Shown here piece after piece: positions 53,432-61,891 of a stretch of 64,000 bases of DNA (position 1 is its first letter; every line of letters starts with the position of its first letter). The notes beneath the pieces are model-generated. The model was not told the origin of the DNA. It saw nothing but the letters and a program-made list of their open reading frames with translations, and searched no databases. Position numbers and translations under genes: made by a program. This DNA is from Bradyrhizobium diazoefficiens. GTDB lineage: Bacteria; Pseudomonadota; Alphaproteobacteria; Rhizobiales; Xanthobacteraceae. Where the stretch lies: the NCBI RefSeq assembly GCF_016599855.1, contig NZ_CP067041.1, positions 3,410,001 through 3,474,000 of the forward strand, given 5' to 3'.

Positions 53432-54294
53432 TCGCCCTGCGTTTTCCTATCGAGGCGCTTGCCGATCTCCTGCAGAAATCGGGTGAGGCCCTCATCGGGC
53501 GTCACGTCGTCGGGCGCAGCGATCGGGGTGATCCCCCAGTTCGCCAATACAGCCTCCTGCACGGGGTTGTGCCGCGCCACGAAAGCGAAGGATTTCGGCC
53601 GGTCCTGGCGGTGCCCCGAATCCTCCCATGTCTGCCAGATCCGGTGCAGCAGAAGCCGGATATTCGGATCCGACATGCTGTATCCGATGAACAGGAGCGT
53701 ACTGGCGAGCGCGTCGGCGCGAAACCGGACGTCGAGCGGCGAATTGAAGGCGAGCCGATTGAGAAAGTCGGTTTCGGTCAGAACGAGCGAGGCATCGTCA
53801 TCGAAGTCACCGTGGTATTTGACGATGTGGGTGATGCCGGCGGGAGCGCTCGCGATCTCCTTTGCGTTGCTGATCTTCGCGTAGCGTTTGCCGAGGACAT
53901 CGAATGCTGTTTCGAGATTGCGGTCGTAATTCGTCGTGTAGATGATGGGGAAATCGAGCTCGACGATCAGCTTGTGAAGCTGTGACGCTGCGATCTTCTC
54001 CGGATCGACCCGCCAGTTGCGGTCCAGCCAGCTGCGGAGCGGGCCAATGCCGCCGCGCTTCAGCCGGTAATACTCCGCCAGTATCTGGTAGCCACCGTGC
54101 ATGCCGTCGATGACGCCGGCCTCGAGGCCGAGATCGTCAAGCAGATGGTCGATGAGGGACTGCCAGGACGGCAGGCCAACTGCCATCGAAACACCCGCAC
54201 CGACGAACAGGATAGCGCGACGCTGCCGTATTGCGGCAGACAGGAGATCGTATGTCAGCCGCTCGTCTGCGACTTCTTTGCTCTGGTTGTCCAT
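53428..54294 (-). CDS. Stand-alone SIR2-like domain protein
   Basis: This 288-residue protein is a SIR2_2-type Rossmann NAD-binding domain: VGAGVS (31-36), YTTNYDRN (119-126), KYHGD (159-163, possible catalytic His) and FIGYSMSD (202-209). Such domains in bacteria either deacylate or hydrolyse NAD; several anti-phage systems use SIR2 NADases. No partner gene such as a TIR, Argonaute or HerA protein is near. The ATG at 54294 was chosen; an upstream start would overlap the TauE/SafE gene and give a basic tail. It lies beside an IS remnant. Confidence 0.85.
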   Translation of the reverse strand: MDNQSKEVADERLTYDLLSAAIRQRRAILFVGAGVSMAVGLPSWQSLIDHLLDDLGLEAGVIDGMHGGYQILAEYYRLKRGGIGPLRSWLDRNWRVDPEKIAASQLHKLIVELDFPIIYTTNYDRNLETAFDVLGKRYAKISNAKEIASAPAGITHIVKYHGDFDDDASLVLTETDFLNRLAFNSPLDVRFRADALASTLLFIGYSMSDPNIRLLLHRIWQTWEDSGHRQDRPKSFAFVARHNPVQEAVLANWGITPIAAPDDVTPDEGLTRFLQEIGKRLDRKTQGD

Positions 54295-54383
54295 CCAGGA
54301 CAAATGACCGGATGCGCTGCGGGTTCCTGCGCCGGCCGATCGGTCATTCGGGCCGCGCTTGGCGCCTCCACGGCGCGGGCGCC

Positions 54384-55199
54384 TCACGCCTGCGTGGCGT
54401 TCCACAGCATGGAGAGCCCGGCTGCGATCATGATTGCGTCCATCAGCAGGCGGAACAGGTCCGGCTTCAGATGCAGCACGAAGCGTTTTGCGATGAAGGC
54501 GCCTGACATCAGGGAGGCGCCTGCGACCAGGCCCTTGATGAAAACGTCCTGCGTCAGCGCGCCGAAGCGTTCAAAGGTCACCGATTTGGCGAAGTAGAGG
54601 CCGAGGGAGGAAGCCGCTTCGGTCGCGAGGAAGGCGCCCTTGCTCAGGCCGTAGAACAGGAACAGCGGCACGCTGAGCGGACCGGTGGAGACCACGATGC
54701 CGGTGAGATAGCCGATGATCGCGCCGCCGATCGCGAGATGCCATAGATTCGCTTTCAGCTCGTGCCGCGCCAGCCAATGCCGCGCCGGCACCATCGCGAT
54801 CAGAAAGACGCCGATGGCGAAGTCGACCGCCTGCGAGGGCAACGCCAGCAGCGTGCGCGCGCCAAGCACGGCGGCTGGAATGCCCGTCACCGAATAGGCC
54901 GCGCAGGCTCGCCAGTCGACCTCACGCCACCAGGCCAGGATGCGCGAAAAATTCGCCATCACCGAGGCGACTGCCATGATCGGCACGGCTTCCTTCGGTC
55001 CATAGGCTGAGATCAGCACCGGCATCAGCATGATCGACGAGCCCGTGCCGACGATGCCGGAAATGGTGCCGGCGATGAGGCCGACGGTGAGGACGAACAG
55101 GAAAGCCAAAGGAGGGCAGGCTCCGGGAATCGGGGAATTGACGAGTCCCGATGACTGCCCGCTGCTCGCAGCGCACGGGGAGTTCGTCCATCGTGACAT
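54384..55199 (-). CDS. TauE/SafE (TSUP) family sulfite-exporter-like permease
   Basis: This protein of about 271 residues has seven or eight TM segments. It shows LTVGLIAGTISGIVGTGSSI and the repeated half GGAIIGYLTGIVVSTGPLSV, the TSUP family pattern. Members carry sulfite, sulfoacetate or other anions. The start is uncertain: the ATG at 55199 lies just inside the dispersed-repeat junction, and a TTG at 55109 would give a shorter protein. SIR2 follows after 89 bases on the same strand. Confidence 0.85.
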   Translation of the reverse strand: MSRWTNSPCAASSGQSSGLVNSPIPGACPPLAFLFVLTVGLIAGTISGIVGTGSSIMLMPVLISAYGPKEAVPIMAVASVMANFSRILAWWREVDWRACAAYSVTGIPAAVLGARTLLALPSQAVDFAIGVFLIAMVPARHWLARHELKANLWHLAIGGAIIGYLTGIVVSTGPLSVPLFLFYGLSKGAFLATEAASSLGLYFAKSVTFERFGALTQDVFIKGLVAGASLMSGAFIAKRFVLHLKPDLFRLLMDAIMIAAGLSMLWNATQA

Positions 55200-55206
55200 C
55201 CTGCCA

Positions 55207-55306
55207 GTGTTTTGCCCGACGAGTCAAATTGAATTTCGGAATACCCGTAAGGAATTGATCCGAAAGGGGCGGCTACTGTGCATGGGGTTGTTTTCATGTT
55301 TTGTTT
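55207..55306 (+). repeat. Dispersed intergenic repeat, copy B
   Basis: It shares GTGTTTTGCCCGACG and GGCTACTGTGCATGGG with copy A at 1307-1437, in the same order and orientation, but the middle is about 30 bases shorter. It lies between the divergent TauE/SafE and GFA genes. Confidence 0.6.
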
Positions 55307-55382
55307 GAGCATCCCGCTGCTGACAGTATGTTGGCAGCAGGAGCGGGCTACGACCTTCTCCTGACAAAACGGGGAGCGGATC

Positions 55383-55751
55383 ATGCCGATCGAGGCTAGC
55401 TGTCATTGCGGTGAGACGGTGTTCGAGGTGACGGAGGCGCCTTCGAGCGTGACGCACTGCACCTGCTCGCTCTGCGCCAAGCGCGGAGCGTTATGGGCCT
55501 ATTACAAGCCGGTGCAATTTCGCCTGCTGTCGCCGCCAGAGAACGTCGCGACCTATCTCTGGGGCAGCCGCACGGTCAAACATCATTTCTGCGCGAATTG
55601 CGGCTGCGGCACCTATTCGGAGTCGCCGGACTGGTCGAGCGGCAAGCCCGACTTCGACAATCCTAAGGTCGGCGTCAACGCACGCCTGTTCGACGATTTC
55701 GATCTGGAGGCCGTGCCGGTGAACATGATCGACGGTAAGAACTTATGGTGA
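55383..55751 (+). CDS. GFA family protein (glutathione-dependent formaldehyde-activating type)
   Basis: This 122-residue zinc-binding protein has the GFA/CENP-V cysteine pattern: CHCGETVFEV (about residues 7-16), CTCSLCAKRGALWAYY and FCANCGCGTYSE. The family binds zinc through these Cys residues and includes glutathione-dependent enzymes; most, including this one, have no proven substrate. It lies downstream of copy B of the dispersed repeat and ends near the convergent xth gene. Confidence 0.9.
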   Translation: MPIEASCHCGETVFEVTEAPSSVTHCTCSLCAKRGALWAYYKPVQFRLLSPPENVATYLWGSRTVKHHFCANCGCGTYSESPDWSSGKPDFDNPKVGVNARLFDDFDLEAVPVNMIDGKNLW

Positions 55752-55766
55752 GGGCCCATTGCGGCA

Positions 55767-56543
55767 TCAACGCTGCTTCAGCATCACCCACGCCGGCGCG
55801 TGATCACTGGCGCCGTCCTCGCCGCGGACCTTCTTGTCGATGCCGGCCTTTGCCAGGCGCTGAGCGAGGGCGGGGCTGAGCAGGAGATGATCGAGCCTGA
55901 GGCCCGCATCTCGCGGCCAGCGGTTCCGCTTGTAGTCCCAGAAGGTGTAGATGCGCTTGTCCGGGTTTAGCTCCCGGATCGCGTCGCACCAGCCCTGTGC
56001 AACGAGTGAAGCAAAAGCGGAGCGGCTCTTCGGCTGGATCAGCGCATCCTTGTCCCAAGAGCGCGTGGGATAGATGTCAATGGCCGTCGGCGCGACGTTG
56101 TAGTCACCGGCGAGCACCACTGGCAGGTCCTGCTTGATGAAGGTGTTGGCATGGCGCTTCAGCCGCGCGAACCAGTCGAGCTTGTATTCGAATTTTGGCC
56201 CCGGCTGCGGATTGCCGTTCGGCAGGTAGATGCTGGTGACGATGACGCCGCGCACCGCAGCTTCGATGTAGCGCGCCTCGTGATCGTCTGGTCGTCCGGG
56301 CAGCCGGTCGCGTATCATCACCGGTTCGGCATTGCGGGCGAGGATGGCGACGCCGTTCCAGGTCTTTTGTCCACGCCAGACCGCGCCGTAGCCGGCCTTT
56401 TCGATCGCGGCCGCCGGAAATTCGCCATCACTTGCCTTCAACTCCTGAAGCGCGACGACATCCGGCTGCGCCGCATGCATCCATGCCAGCAGATTGGGCA
56501 GGCGACGGTTGATGTTGTTGATGTTGAATGTCGCAATCTTCAT
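55767..56543 (-). CDS. xth: Exodeoxyribonuclease III
   Basis: This 258-residue enzyme removes abasic sites and 3'-blocking groups from DNA. It starts MKIATFNINNINRRLPNLLA, with Glu in ALQELKA, the Asp/Asn of GDYNVAPTAID and the catalytic His of SDHAPAWVML. The length fits the family. The ATG at 56543 gives the conserved N-terminus. It diverges from the small Cys-rich protein gene. Confidence 0.93.
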   Translation of the reverse strand: MKIATFNINNINRRLPNLLAWMHAAQPDVVALQELKASDGEFPAAAIEKAGYGAVWRGQKTWNGVAILARNAEPVMIRDRLPGRPDDHEARYIEAAVRGVIVTSIYLPNGNPQPGPKFEYKLDWFARLKRHANTFIKQDLPVVLAGDYNVAPTAIDIYPTRSWDKDALIQPKSRSAFASLVAQGWCDAIRELNPDKRIYTFWDYKRNRWPRDAGLRLDHLLLSPALAQRLAKAGIDKKVRGEDGASDHAPAWVMLKQR

Positions 56544-56585
56544 GTAGAGCTGATCGCCTCTTACCTTCCGACCACCGGAGATAAA

Positions 56586-56801
56586 ATGTCCAAGCTGAGC
56601 TTTGCCGCCATCGTCCTCGTCGCGTTCTCCGGGGCCGCTTCTGCACAATCGTCCGATCCGCGCGGCGCGTGCAAGGCGGACTACGACAAATTCTGCGCCG
56701 GCATCGCACCGGGCGCTGGCATCGTCGCGTGCCTCAACGGCAAGCGCGACCAGCTCAGCGCGACCTGCAAGGCCGCTCTCGACAACAGGAAGAAGAAGTA
56801 A
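56586..56801 (+). CDS. Small exported Cys-rich repeat protein, 71 residues
   Basis: The first 20 residues (MSKLSFAAIVLVAFSGAASA) form a signal peptide. The mature part has GACKADYDKFCAGIAPGAGI, then VACLNGKRDQLSATCKAALD, with four Cys in the pattern of the GLG1/Cys-rich FGFR repeat. It probably folds with two disulfides in the periplasm. Its function is unknown; homologues are common in rhizobia. Confidence 0.8.
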   Translation: MSKLSFAAIVLVAFSGAASAQSSDPRGACKADYDKFCAGIAPGAGIVACLNGKRDQLSATCKAALDNRKKK

Positions 56802-56810
56802 GTTGCGAGC

Positions 56811-58085
56811 TCAGCCCGGCGGCGCCGTCGGCCGCTCGACCGGCGGCGGGGAGGGCGGCCGTTCGGTCGCCTGTGCGGGCTCGGGCTTCGTCACGGGCTC
56901 CACCACATTGCCGCCCTTGTAGACCCGGGCGTAGCGGCGGCCGAGGCTGGTCAGCACCTCATAGCCGATCGTGCCGAAATGATGCGCGAGCTCGTCGACG
57001 GTGATGCCGTCGCCGAGCAGCGTGACCATGTGACCGCGGCGCGCTGCGTTGGGCGGCAGATCGGTGATGTCGATCGCGATCAGGTCCATCGAGACACGGC
57101 CCGCGACCGGGCAGCGCTTGCCGGCGACGATGACCTCGGCGCCGCGGGTGCCGTCATTGGAGCTGGCGGCGCGGAAATAGCCGTCGGCATAGCCGACCGC
57201 GATGATGGCGAGCTTGGTCAGCCGCCGTGCGGTCCAGGTGCCGCCATAGCCGACGCTCTCGCCGCGCTCGATGGTGCGGATCTGCACGATGCGCGCCTTC
57301 AGATCGACGACCTGCTGCATCGGGTTGTCAGCCTCCGGCGTCGGATTGACGCCGTAGAGCGCAGCGCCCGGCCGCACCAGGTCGAACTGGAAGGGCGCAC
57401 CGAGGAAGATGCCGGATGAATTGGCGAGCGCGGCCGGCACGCCGGAAAATTCGCTGGCGATGCTGCGGAAGGCCGCAAGCTGCTTGGCGTTGACCGGGCT
57501 GTTGAGCTGCTCGGCCGAGACCAGATGGCTCATGACCAGCGTGATGCCGTGATCGCCGGCATTGATGCGGGGGATGATCGCCTGCGCCTCCGCAAGCGTC
57601 AGTCCGAGCCGGTTCATGCCGGTGTCGATGTGGATGGCCGCGCCGCCGGACCAGCCGGTGCGGCGGCAGAACACGTCCCATTCGGCGAGCTCGTTGAGGT
57701 CGCCAATCACGGGACGGCAGTTGATCCTGGCGTAGTGCTCGCCGGTGTTCTGGAAATAGCCGCCGAGCACGTAGATCGCGGCGTCGGGCACCGCCGCCCG
57801 CGCGGTGCGCGCCTCCTCGATGGTGGCGACGAAGAAGGTCTTGCAGCCGGCCTTATTCAGCGCCTGCGCGACCTGCGCGGTGCCGCAGCCATAGGCGTCG
57901 GCTTTGATCACCGCCGAGCATTCGGCGGGAACCGCCGTCTTCTCGAGCTTGCGCCAGTTGGCGATGATGGCGTCGAGATCGACGGTGAGCACGCCGCCAT
58001 AGGCTGCGAGCGCGGCGGCCTGATTAGCTTCCGCGGAGAGGAGGCCGGATTGCGGGTTCATGTTCGGGTCGGACGCTACTGTCAT
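56811..58085 (-). CDS. alr: Alanine racemase
   Basis: This 424-residue PLP enzyme interconverts L- and D-alanine for peptidoglycan. The PLP Lys lies in SAVIKADAYGCG (about residue 65), and the conserved RVSMDLIAIDITD and GYEVLTSLGRRYARVYKG are present. A 30-residue N-tail and a Pro-rich C-tail (ERPPSPPPVERPTAPPG) extend beyond the usual length. It lies downstream of dnaB on the same strand, a typical alphaproteobacterial order. Confidence 0.95.
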   Translation of the reverse strand: MTVASDPNMNPQSGLLSAEANQAAALAAYGGVLTVDLDAIIANWRKLEKTAVPAECSAVIKADAYGCGTAQVAQALNKAGCKTFFVATIEEARTARAAVPDAAIYVLGGYFQNTGEHYARINCRPVIGDLNELAEWDVFCRRTGWSGGAAIHIDTGMNRLGLTLAEAQAIIPRINAGDHGITLVMSHLVSAEQLNSPVNAKQLAAFRSIASEFSGVPAALANSSGIFLGAPFQFDLVRPGAALYGVNPTPEADNPMQQVVDLKARIVQIRTIERGESVGYGGTWTARRLTKLAIIAVGYADGYFRAASSNDGTRGAEVIVAGKRCPVAGRVSMDLIAIDITDLPPNAARRGHMVTLLGDGITVDELAHHFGTIGYEVLTSLGRRYARVYKGGNVVEPVTKPEPAQATERPPSPPPVERPTAPPG

Positions 58086-58143
58086 GGCGCCGTTTTACGC
58101 AAGAGGCCCGCGTGGTTCAACCCAAGGAACTTACCCCAGAAAC

Positions 58144-59649
58144 TCAGTACTCGCTGCGATCCGGCAGCTGGCCGTCATGGGCGAGGTCGCCGAAGCGCGT
58201 GACCGAGGCGTCGAAGTGCAGTTCGACGGTGCCGGTCGGACCATGGCGCTGCTTGCCGATGATGACTTCGGCCCGGCCGACGGTGCGTTCCATGTCGGCC
58301 TGCCATTTGGCGTGTTCCTCGGTGCCGGGGCGCGGCTCCTTCATGGCGAGGTAATATTCCTCGCGGAACACGAACAGCACGACGTCGGCGTCCTGCTCGA
58401 TCGAGCCGGATTCACGCAAGTCCGAGAGCTGCGGGCGCTTGTCCTCTCGCGATTCGACCTGACGCGAGAGCTGCGATAGCGCGATCACGGGGACGTTGAG
58501 CTCCTTGGCGAGCGCCTTCAGGCTGGTCGTGATCTCCGTGATTTCCTGCACCCGGCTGTCGCTGGCGCGCTTGCCGGAGCCGGACAGCAGCTGAATATAG
58601 TCGATCACGAGGAGATCGAGGCCCTTCTGGCGCTTCAGCCGGCGCGCGCGCGCCATCAGCTGCGCGATCGACAGGCCGCCGGTTGCGTCGACATAGAACG
58701 GCAGCGACTGCAGCTCGATCGAGACCTGGCGGATCTTCTCGAAATCGGCTTCCGTGATACCGCCGCGGCGGATGTGGGAGGAGGGGATACCGGTGCGCTC
58801 GGCCACGATACGGGTGGCGAGCTGGTCCGCCGACATTTCGCAGGAGAAGAAGCCGATGACGCCGCCATTGGCGGCCTTGGTGGTGCCGTCGGCCTGGAGC
58901 TCTGGAACGTAGGCCTGCGCAACGTTGTAGGCGATGTTGGTCGCCAGCGATGTCTTGCCCATGCCGGGACGGCCGGCCACGATGATGAGGTCGGAGTGCT
59001 GCAATCCGCCCATCTTGGTGTCGAGGTCGCGCAGGCCCGTGGAGATGCCTGACAGCTTTCCGTCGCGCTGGAAGGCCTTTGCCGCGAGATCGACGGCGAC
59101 CGTCAGCGCCTGCGAGAATTTCTGAAAGCCGCCATCATACCGGCCGGATTCGGCAAGCTCGTAGAGGCGGCGCTCGGCGTCTTCGATCTGCGCCCGGGGC
59201 GCAAAGTCGACCGGGGCGTCATAGGCGACATTGACCATGTCCTCGCCGATGCCGATGAGATCGCGCCGCAGCGCAAGATCATAGATGGTGCGGCCGTAGT
59301 CCTGGGCATTGATGATGGTGGTCGCTTCGGCCGCGAGCCGCGCCAGATATTGGCCGATGGTCATGCCGCCGACATCGGTATCGGCGGGCAGGAACGTCTT
59401 CAGCGTCACGGGCGTCGCGATCTTGCCCATCCGGATCAGGCTGCCGGCAGTCTCGTAGATGGTCTGGTGCAGCGGCTCGAAGTAATGCTTCGGCTCCAGG
59501 AAGTCGGAGACCCGGTAGAAGGCATCATTGTTGACCAGGATCGCGCCCAGAAGGCTCTGTTCCGCCTCGATGTTGTGCGGGGCGCTCCGATAGGCGGGGG
59601 TTCCCGGTTCGGGCGCGAGTTTGAGAACGTTCGAATCAGTCAGGGCCAT
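58144..59649 (-). CDS. dnaB: Replicative DNA helicase DnaB
   Basis: This 501-residue hexameric helicase unwinds DNA at the fork. The N-terminal domain begins SAPHNIEAEQSLLGAILVNN, and the RecA-like domain has Walker A VAGRPGMGKTSLATNIAYN, LLVIDYIQLLSGSGKRASDS and DLRESGSIEQDADVVLFVFR. An insertion near TKAANGGVIGFFSCEMS is typical of Rhizobiales. The ATG at 59649 gives the normal start; upstream sequence is unrelated. Confidence 0.96.
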   Translation of the reverse strand: MALTDSNVLKLAPEPGTPAYRSAPHNIEAEQSLLGAILVNNDAFYRVSDFLEPKHYFEPLHQTIYETAGSLIRMGKIATPVTLKTFLPADTDVGGMTIGQYLARLAAEATTIINAQDYGRTIYDLALRRDLIGIGEDMVNVAYDAPVDFAPRAQIEDAERRLYELAESGRYDGGFQKFSQALTVAVDLAAKAFQRDGKLSGISTGLRDLDTKMGGLQHSDLIIVAGRPGMGKTSLATNIAYNVAQAYVPELQADGTTKAANGGVIGFFSCEMSADQLATRIVAERTGIPSSHIRRGGITEADFEKIRQVSIELQSLPFYVDATGGLSIAQLMARARRLKRQKGLDLLVIDYIQLLSGSGKRASDSRVQEITEITTSLKALAKELNVPVIALSQLSRQVESREDKRPQLSDLRESGSIEQDADVVLFVFREEYYLAMKEPRPGTEEHAKWQADMERTVGRAEVIIGKQRHGPTGTVELHFDASVTRFGDLAHDGQLPDRSEY

Positions 59650-59915
59650 GGTCGAGCGATAGCAATTTTCTGGGGCGGATGCGGGGCCGGGATAAAGCGC
59701 CGCCTCAGGCCAAAGCGGAAGCGAAAGCTCGCCGCTATCAACCGAACTTAAAAGCGGTGGATGACTAACAGCCGCAGCACGCGCCACGCTTGACGGATTT
59801 TCGCGGAATTCGGGGGAAGTGGCCGCGATCGCGCGACGGAAAAATCCTGATACGGTGAACCTAATGGATTGCGGTGCAGACGTATTTATGGCGCGCTGGC
59901 GCGCCAAATGCGGGG

Positions 59916-60035
59916 TCAGACCAGCAGGAGGTAGACCAGGGCAACCAGGGCGGCGCCGACGCCCGTGGCGATCAGGGCGTAATCGGTGCGGAGGTCGTCC
60001 TGCACGTCGAACGAGGTTTGGGTCTCTTTGCTCAT
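59916..60035 (-). CDS. Small single-TM protein, 39 residues
   Basis: The frame MSKETQTSFDVQDDLRTDYA continues with a C-terminal membrane segment (LIATGVGAALVALVYLLLV). The acidic N-terminus and TM end suggest a tail-anchored small protein. It has no strong ribosome site and no recognised family. It lies upstream of dnaB on the same strand. Confidence 0.5.
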   Translation of the reverse strand: MSKETQTSFDVQDDLRTDYALIATGVGAALVALVYLLLV

Positions 60036-60177
60036 GGCGACGGTCTAAGGCAGGGCCGTCGAGAGGAATGTGAACCAGATCACATCTCCGCGGATTCTTT
60101 CGGGGGTACCACAGGGAACAGGCGGGCGGGGCTGGGGATTGTCTCTCGCAACCCGTCAACAGGCAACGAGGCAAGCG

Positions 60178-60384
60178 ATGCGGCCAGAACGGCAGCACCA
60201 GATTTGGCGAAGTGAGGCGGTCAGCAGGGTTTGGCTGTCCGGTCTGATCGCCGCCATGCAGCATGCCGAGCAGCCCGAAATCCGGCGTCAGCCGGTCGCA
60301 CCCAACGTGATTGCGGAACTGAGGGCGCAGCTGGCGTTAACGGCGTCCTACCGCTTCTTCCAGATGTCGACCCTGCATCACTAG
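60178..60384 (+). CDS. Hypothetical small protein, 68 residues
   Basis: The frame MRPERQHQIWRSEAVSRVWL continues to IAELRAQLALTASYRFFQMS and ends TLHH. GAGG lies 7 bases upstream of the ATG. It is basic and probably helical; no family is recognised. It ends 3 bases from the end of the convergent cfa gene. Confidence 0.5.
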   Translation: MRPERQHQIWRSEAVSRVWLSGLIAAMQHAEQPEIRRQPVAPNVIAELRAQLALTASYRFFQMSTLHH

Positions 60385-60387
60385 GAC

Positions 60388-61638
60388 TTATTCACCGGCA
60401 AGCTTCAGTTTTGGCATGGCGCCGCTCTCGAGGCCGCGCAGACGCGCTTCTTCGTGCGCGATATAGTCGCGGGTCATCGGAACCACGCCCTGGCGCTTGG
60501 TCAGCTGGATCTGGAAGTTCATCATGCCCTGCTTGCGGAACGTCATCTCGCAGGCGGCGAGATAAAACTCCCACATCAGCGCAAAGCGCTCGTCATAGAG
60601 CTGCACGGCTTCCTCGCGGCGCGCCATGAAGCGTTCCCGCCAGGCTTTCAGCGTCTCGGCGTAGTGCAGACGCAGGATCTCGATGTCGCAAACCAACAGA
60701 CCCGCCTTCTCGATCGCGGGCAGCACTTCCGACAGCGACGGGATGTAGCCGCCTGGGAAAATGTATTTGGCAATCCAGGGATTGGTCGAATCCGGCCCCT
60801 GCGAGCGGCCGATCGAGTGCAGCAGCATGACGCCGTCATCGCTGAGCAGTTCGGCGCAGCGCTTGAAGTAAGTGTCGTAGAAACTGGCTCCGACATGCTC
60901 GAACATGCCGACCGAGACGATGCGGTCGAATGGGCCTTCGACGTCGCGATAGTCCTGGAGCAGGAAGCGCACTGAGCCGGTCAGGCCCTTCTCGGCGGCG
61001 CGTGCATTCGCAATCTGCAACTGCTCGGTCGACAGCGTGATGCCGGTGACTTCGGCTCCTGCGATCTCGGCAAGATAGAGGCCGAGCCCACCCCAGCCCG
61101 AGCCGATATCGAGCACGCGCTGGCCGCGGCTGACCAGCACTTTAGCGCTAACGTGCCGCTTCTTGGCCAGCTGTGCGTCGTCGAGCGTGGTCTCCGGCGT
61201 CTCGAAATAGGCGCAGCTATATTGCTTGTCGGCGTCCAGGAAGAGCGAATAGAGCCTCGCATCGAGATCGTAGTGATGCGCGACATTGCTGCGCGAGCGT
61301 CCCCGCGCGTTGAACTGCCTCAGGTGTCGCGTGAGATAGCGCAGGTGCCACCAGGGTTTTGCCCAGTGCGGCAACAGGTCGGCTTGACCGAGCAGGATGG
61401 CGAGGGCGTCAGCTATACTGCCGCGCTCGACGATGATCTCGCCGTTCATATAGGCCTCGCCAAGCCCGAGTTCGGGATTGATGAGGACTCTTCGTTGTGC
61501 GTCGGCCCTGACGAAACGGATTTCGACCGGCTCGCCGGAGCCGTCGCCGACTGCGAACTTCGTTCCGCCTGCCGTGGTCACGGTCATCGACCCGCGGCGG
61601 ATGAATTGAGACAAGAACCTACGCAACAAGCGGTCCAT
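60388..61638 (-). CDS. cfa: Cyclopropane-fatty-acyl-phospholipid synthase
   Basis: This 416-residue enzyme methylenates unsaturated phospholipid acyl chains with SAM. SAM motif I is VLDIGSGWGGLGLYLA, followed by FDRIVSVGMFEHVGASFYDT and YIFPGGYIPSLSEVLP; the first 110 residues form the lipid-binding N-domain. The length is in the usual range. The ATG at 61638 follows GAGAGG. It is divergent from the haem-motif protein gene. Confidence 0.93.
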   Translation of the reverse strand: MDRLLRRFLSQFIRRGSMTVTTAGGTKFAVGDGSGEPVEIRFVRADAQRRVLINPELGLGEAYMNGEIIVERGSIADALAILLGQADLLPHWAKPWWHLRYLTRHLRQFNARGRSRSNVAHHYDLDARLYSLFLDADKQYSCAYFETPETTLDDAQLAKKRHVSAKVLVSRGQRVLDIGSGWGGLGLYLAEIAGAEVTGITLSTEQLQIANARAAEKGLTGSVRFLLQDYRDVEGPFDRIVSVGMFEHVGASFYDTYFKRCAELLSDDGVMLLHSIGRSQGPDSTNPWIAKYIFPGGYIPSLSEVLPAIEKAGLLVCDIEILRLHYAETLKAWRERFMARREEAVQLYDERFALMWEFYLAACEMTFRKQGMMNFQIQLTKRQGVVPMTRDYIAHEEARLRGLESGAMPKLKLAGE

Positions 61639-61891
61639 GGACACCTCTCGAGCGGACCCGAAAAGAAGCGAACACCCCGGTCACAGATTCACGCTTGGGA
61701 GGCCATACTGTTCCCATGCGTTCGCATGTAAATCTAGGCAGCCTATTCCCGCCCCACTATTGCGTTGTATTCAAAGCCGATATTCGAAAATCGCGTGATC
61801 ACATGCTTGAGGAGTGCGCTTCCATTCGCACCGCAATCGGCTAAAAGGTGACCGCCGTCGCGCCGCATGCCGGCGTATCTGCCGGATTTCA

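Noticed and set aside
53428..54294. Thoeris-type system around the SIR2 gene
   Set aside because: There is no TIR-domain gene in the neighbourhood, and the SIR2 protein lacks a SLOG domain.
53428..55199. SIR2 plus TauE/SafE as a two-gene defence system
   Set aside because: The permease is an ordinary TSUP family member with an 89-base gap; no known system pairs these families.
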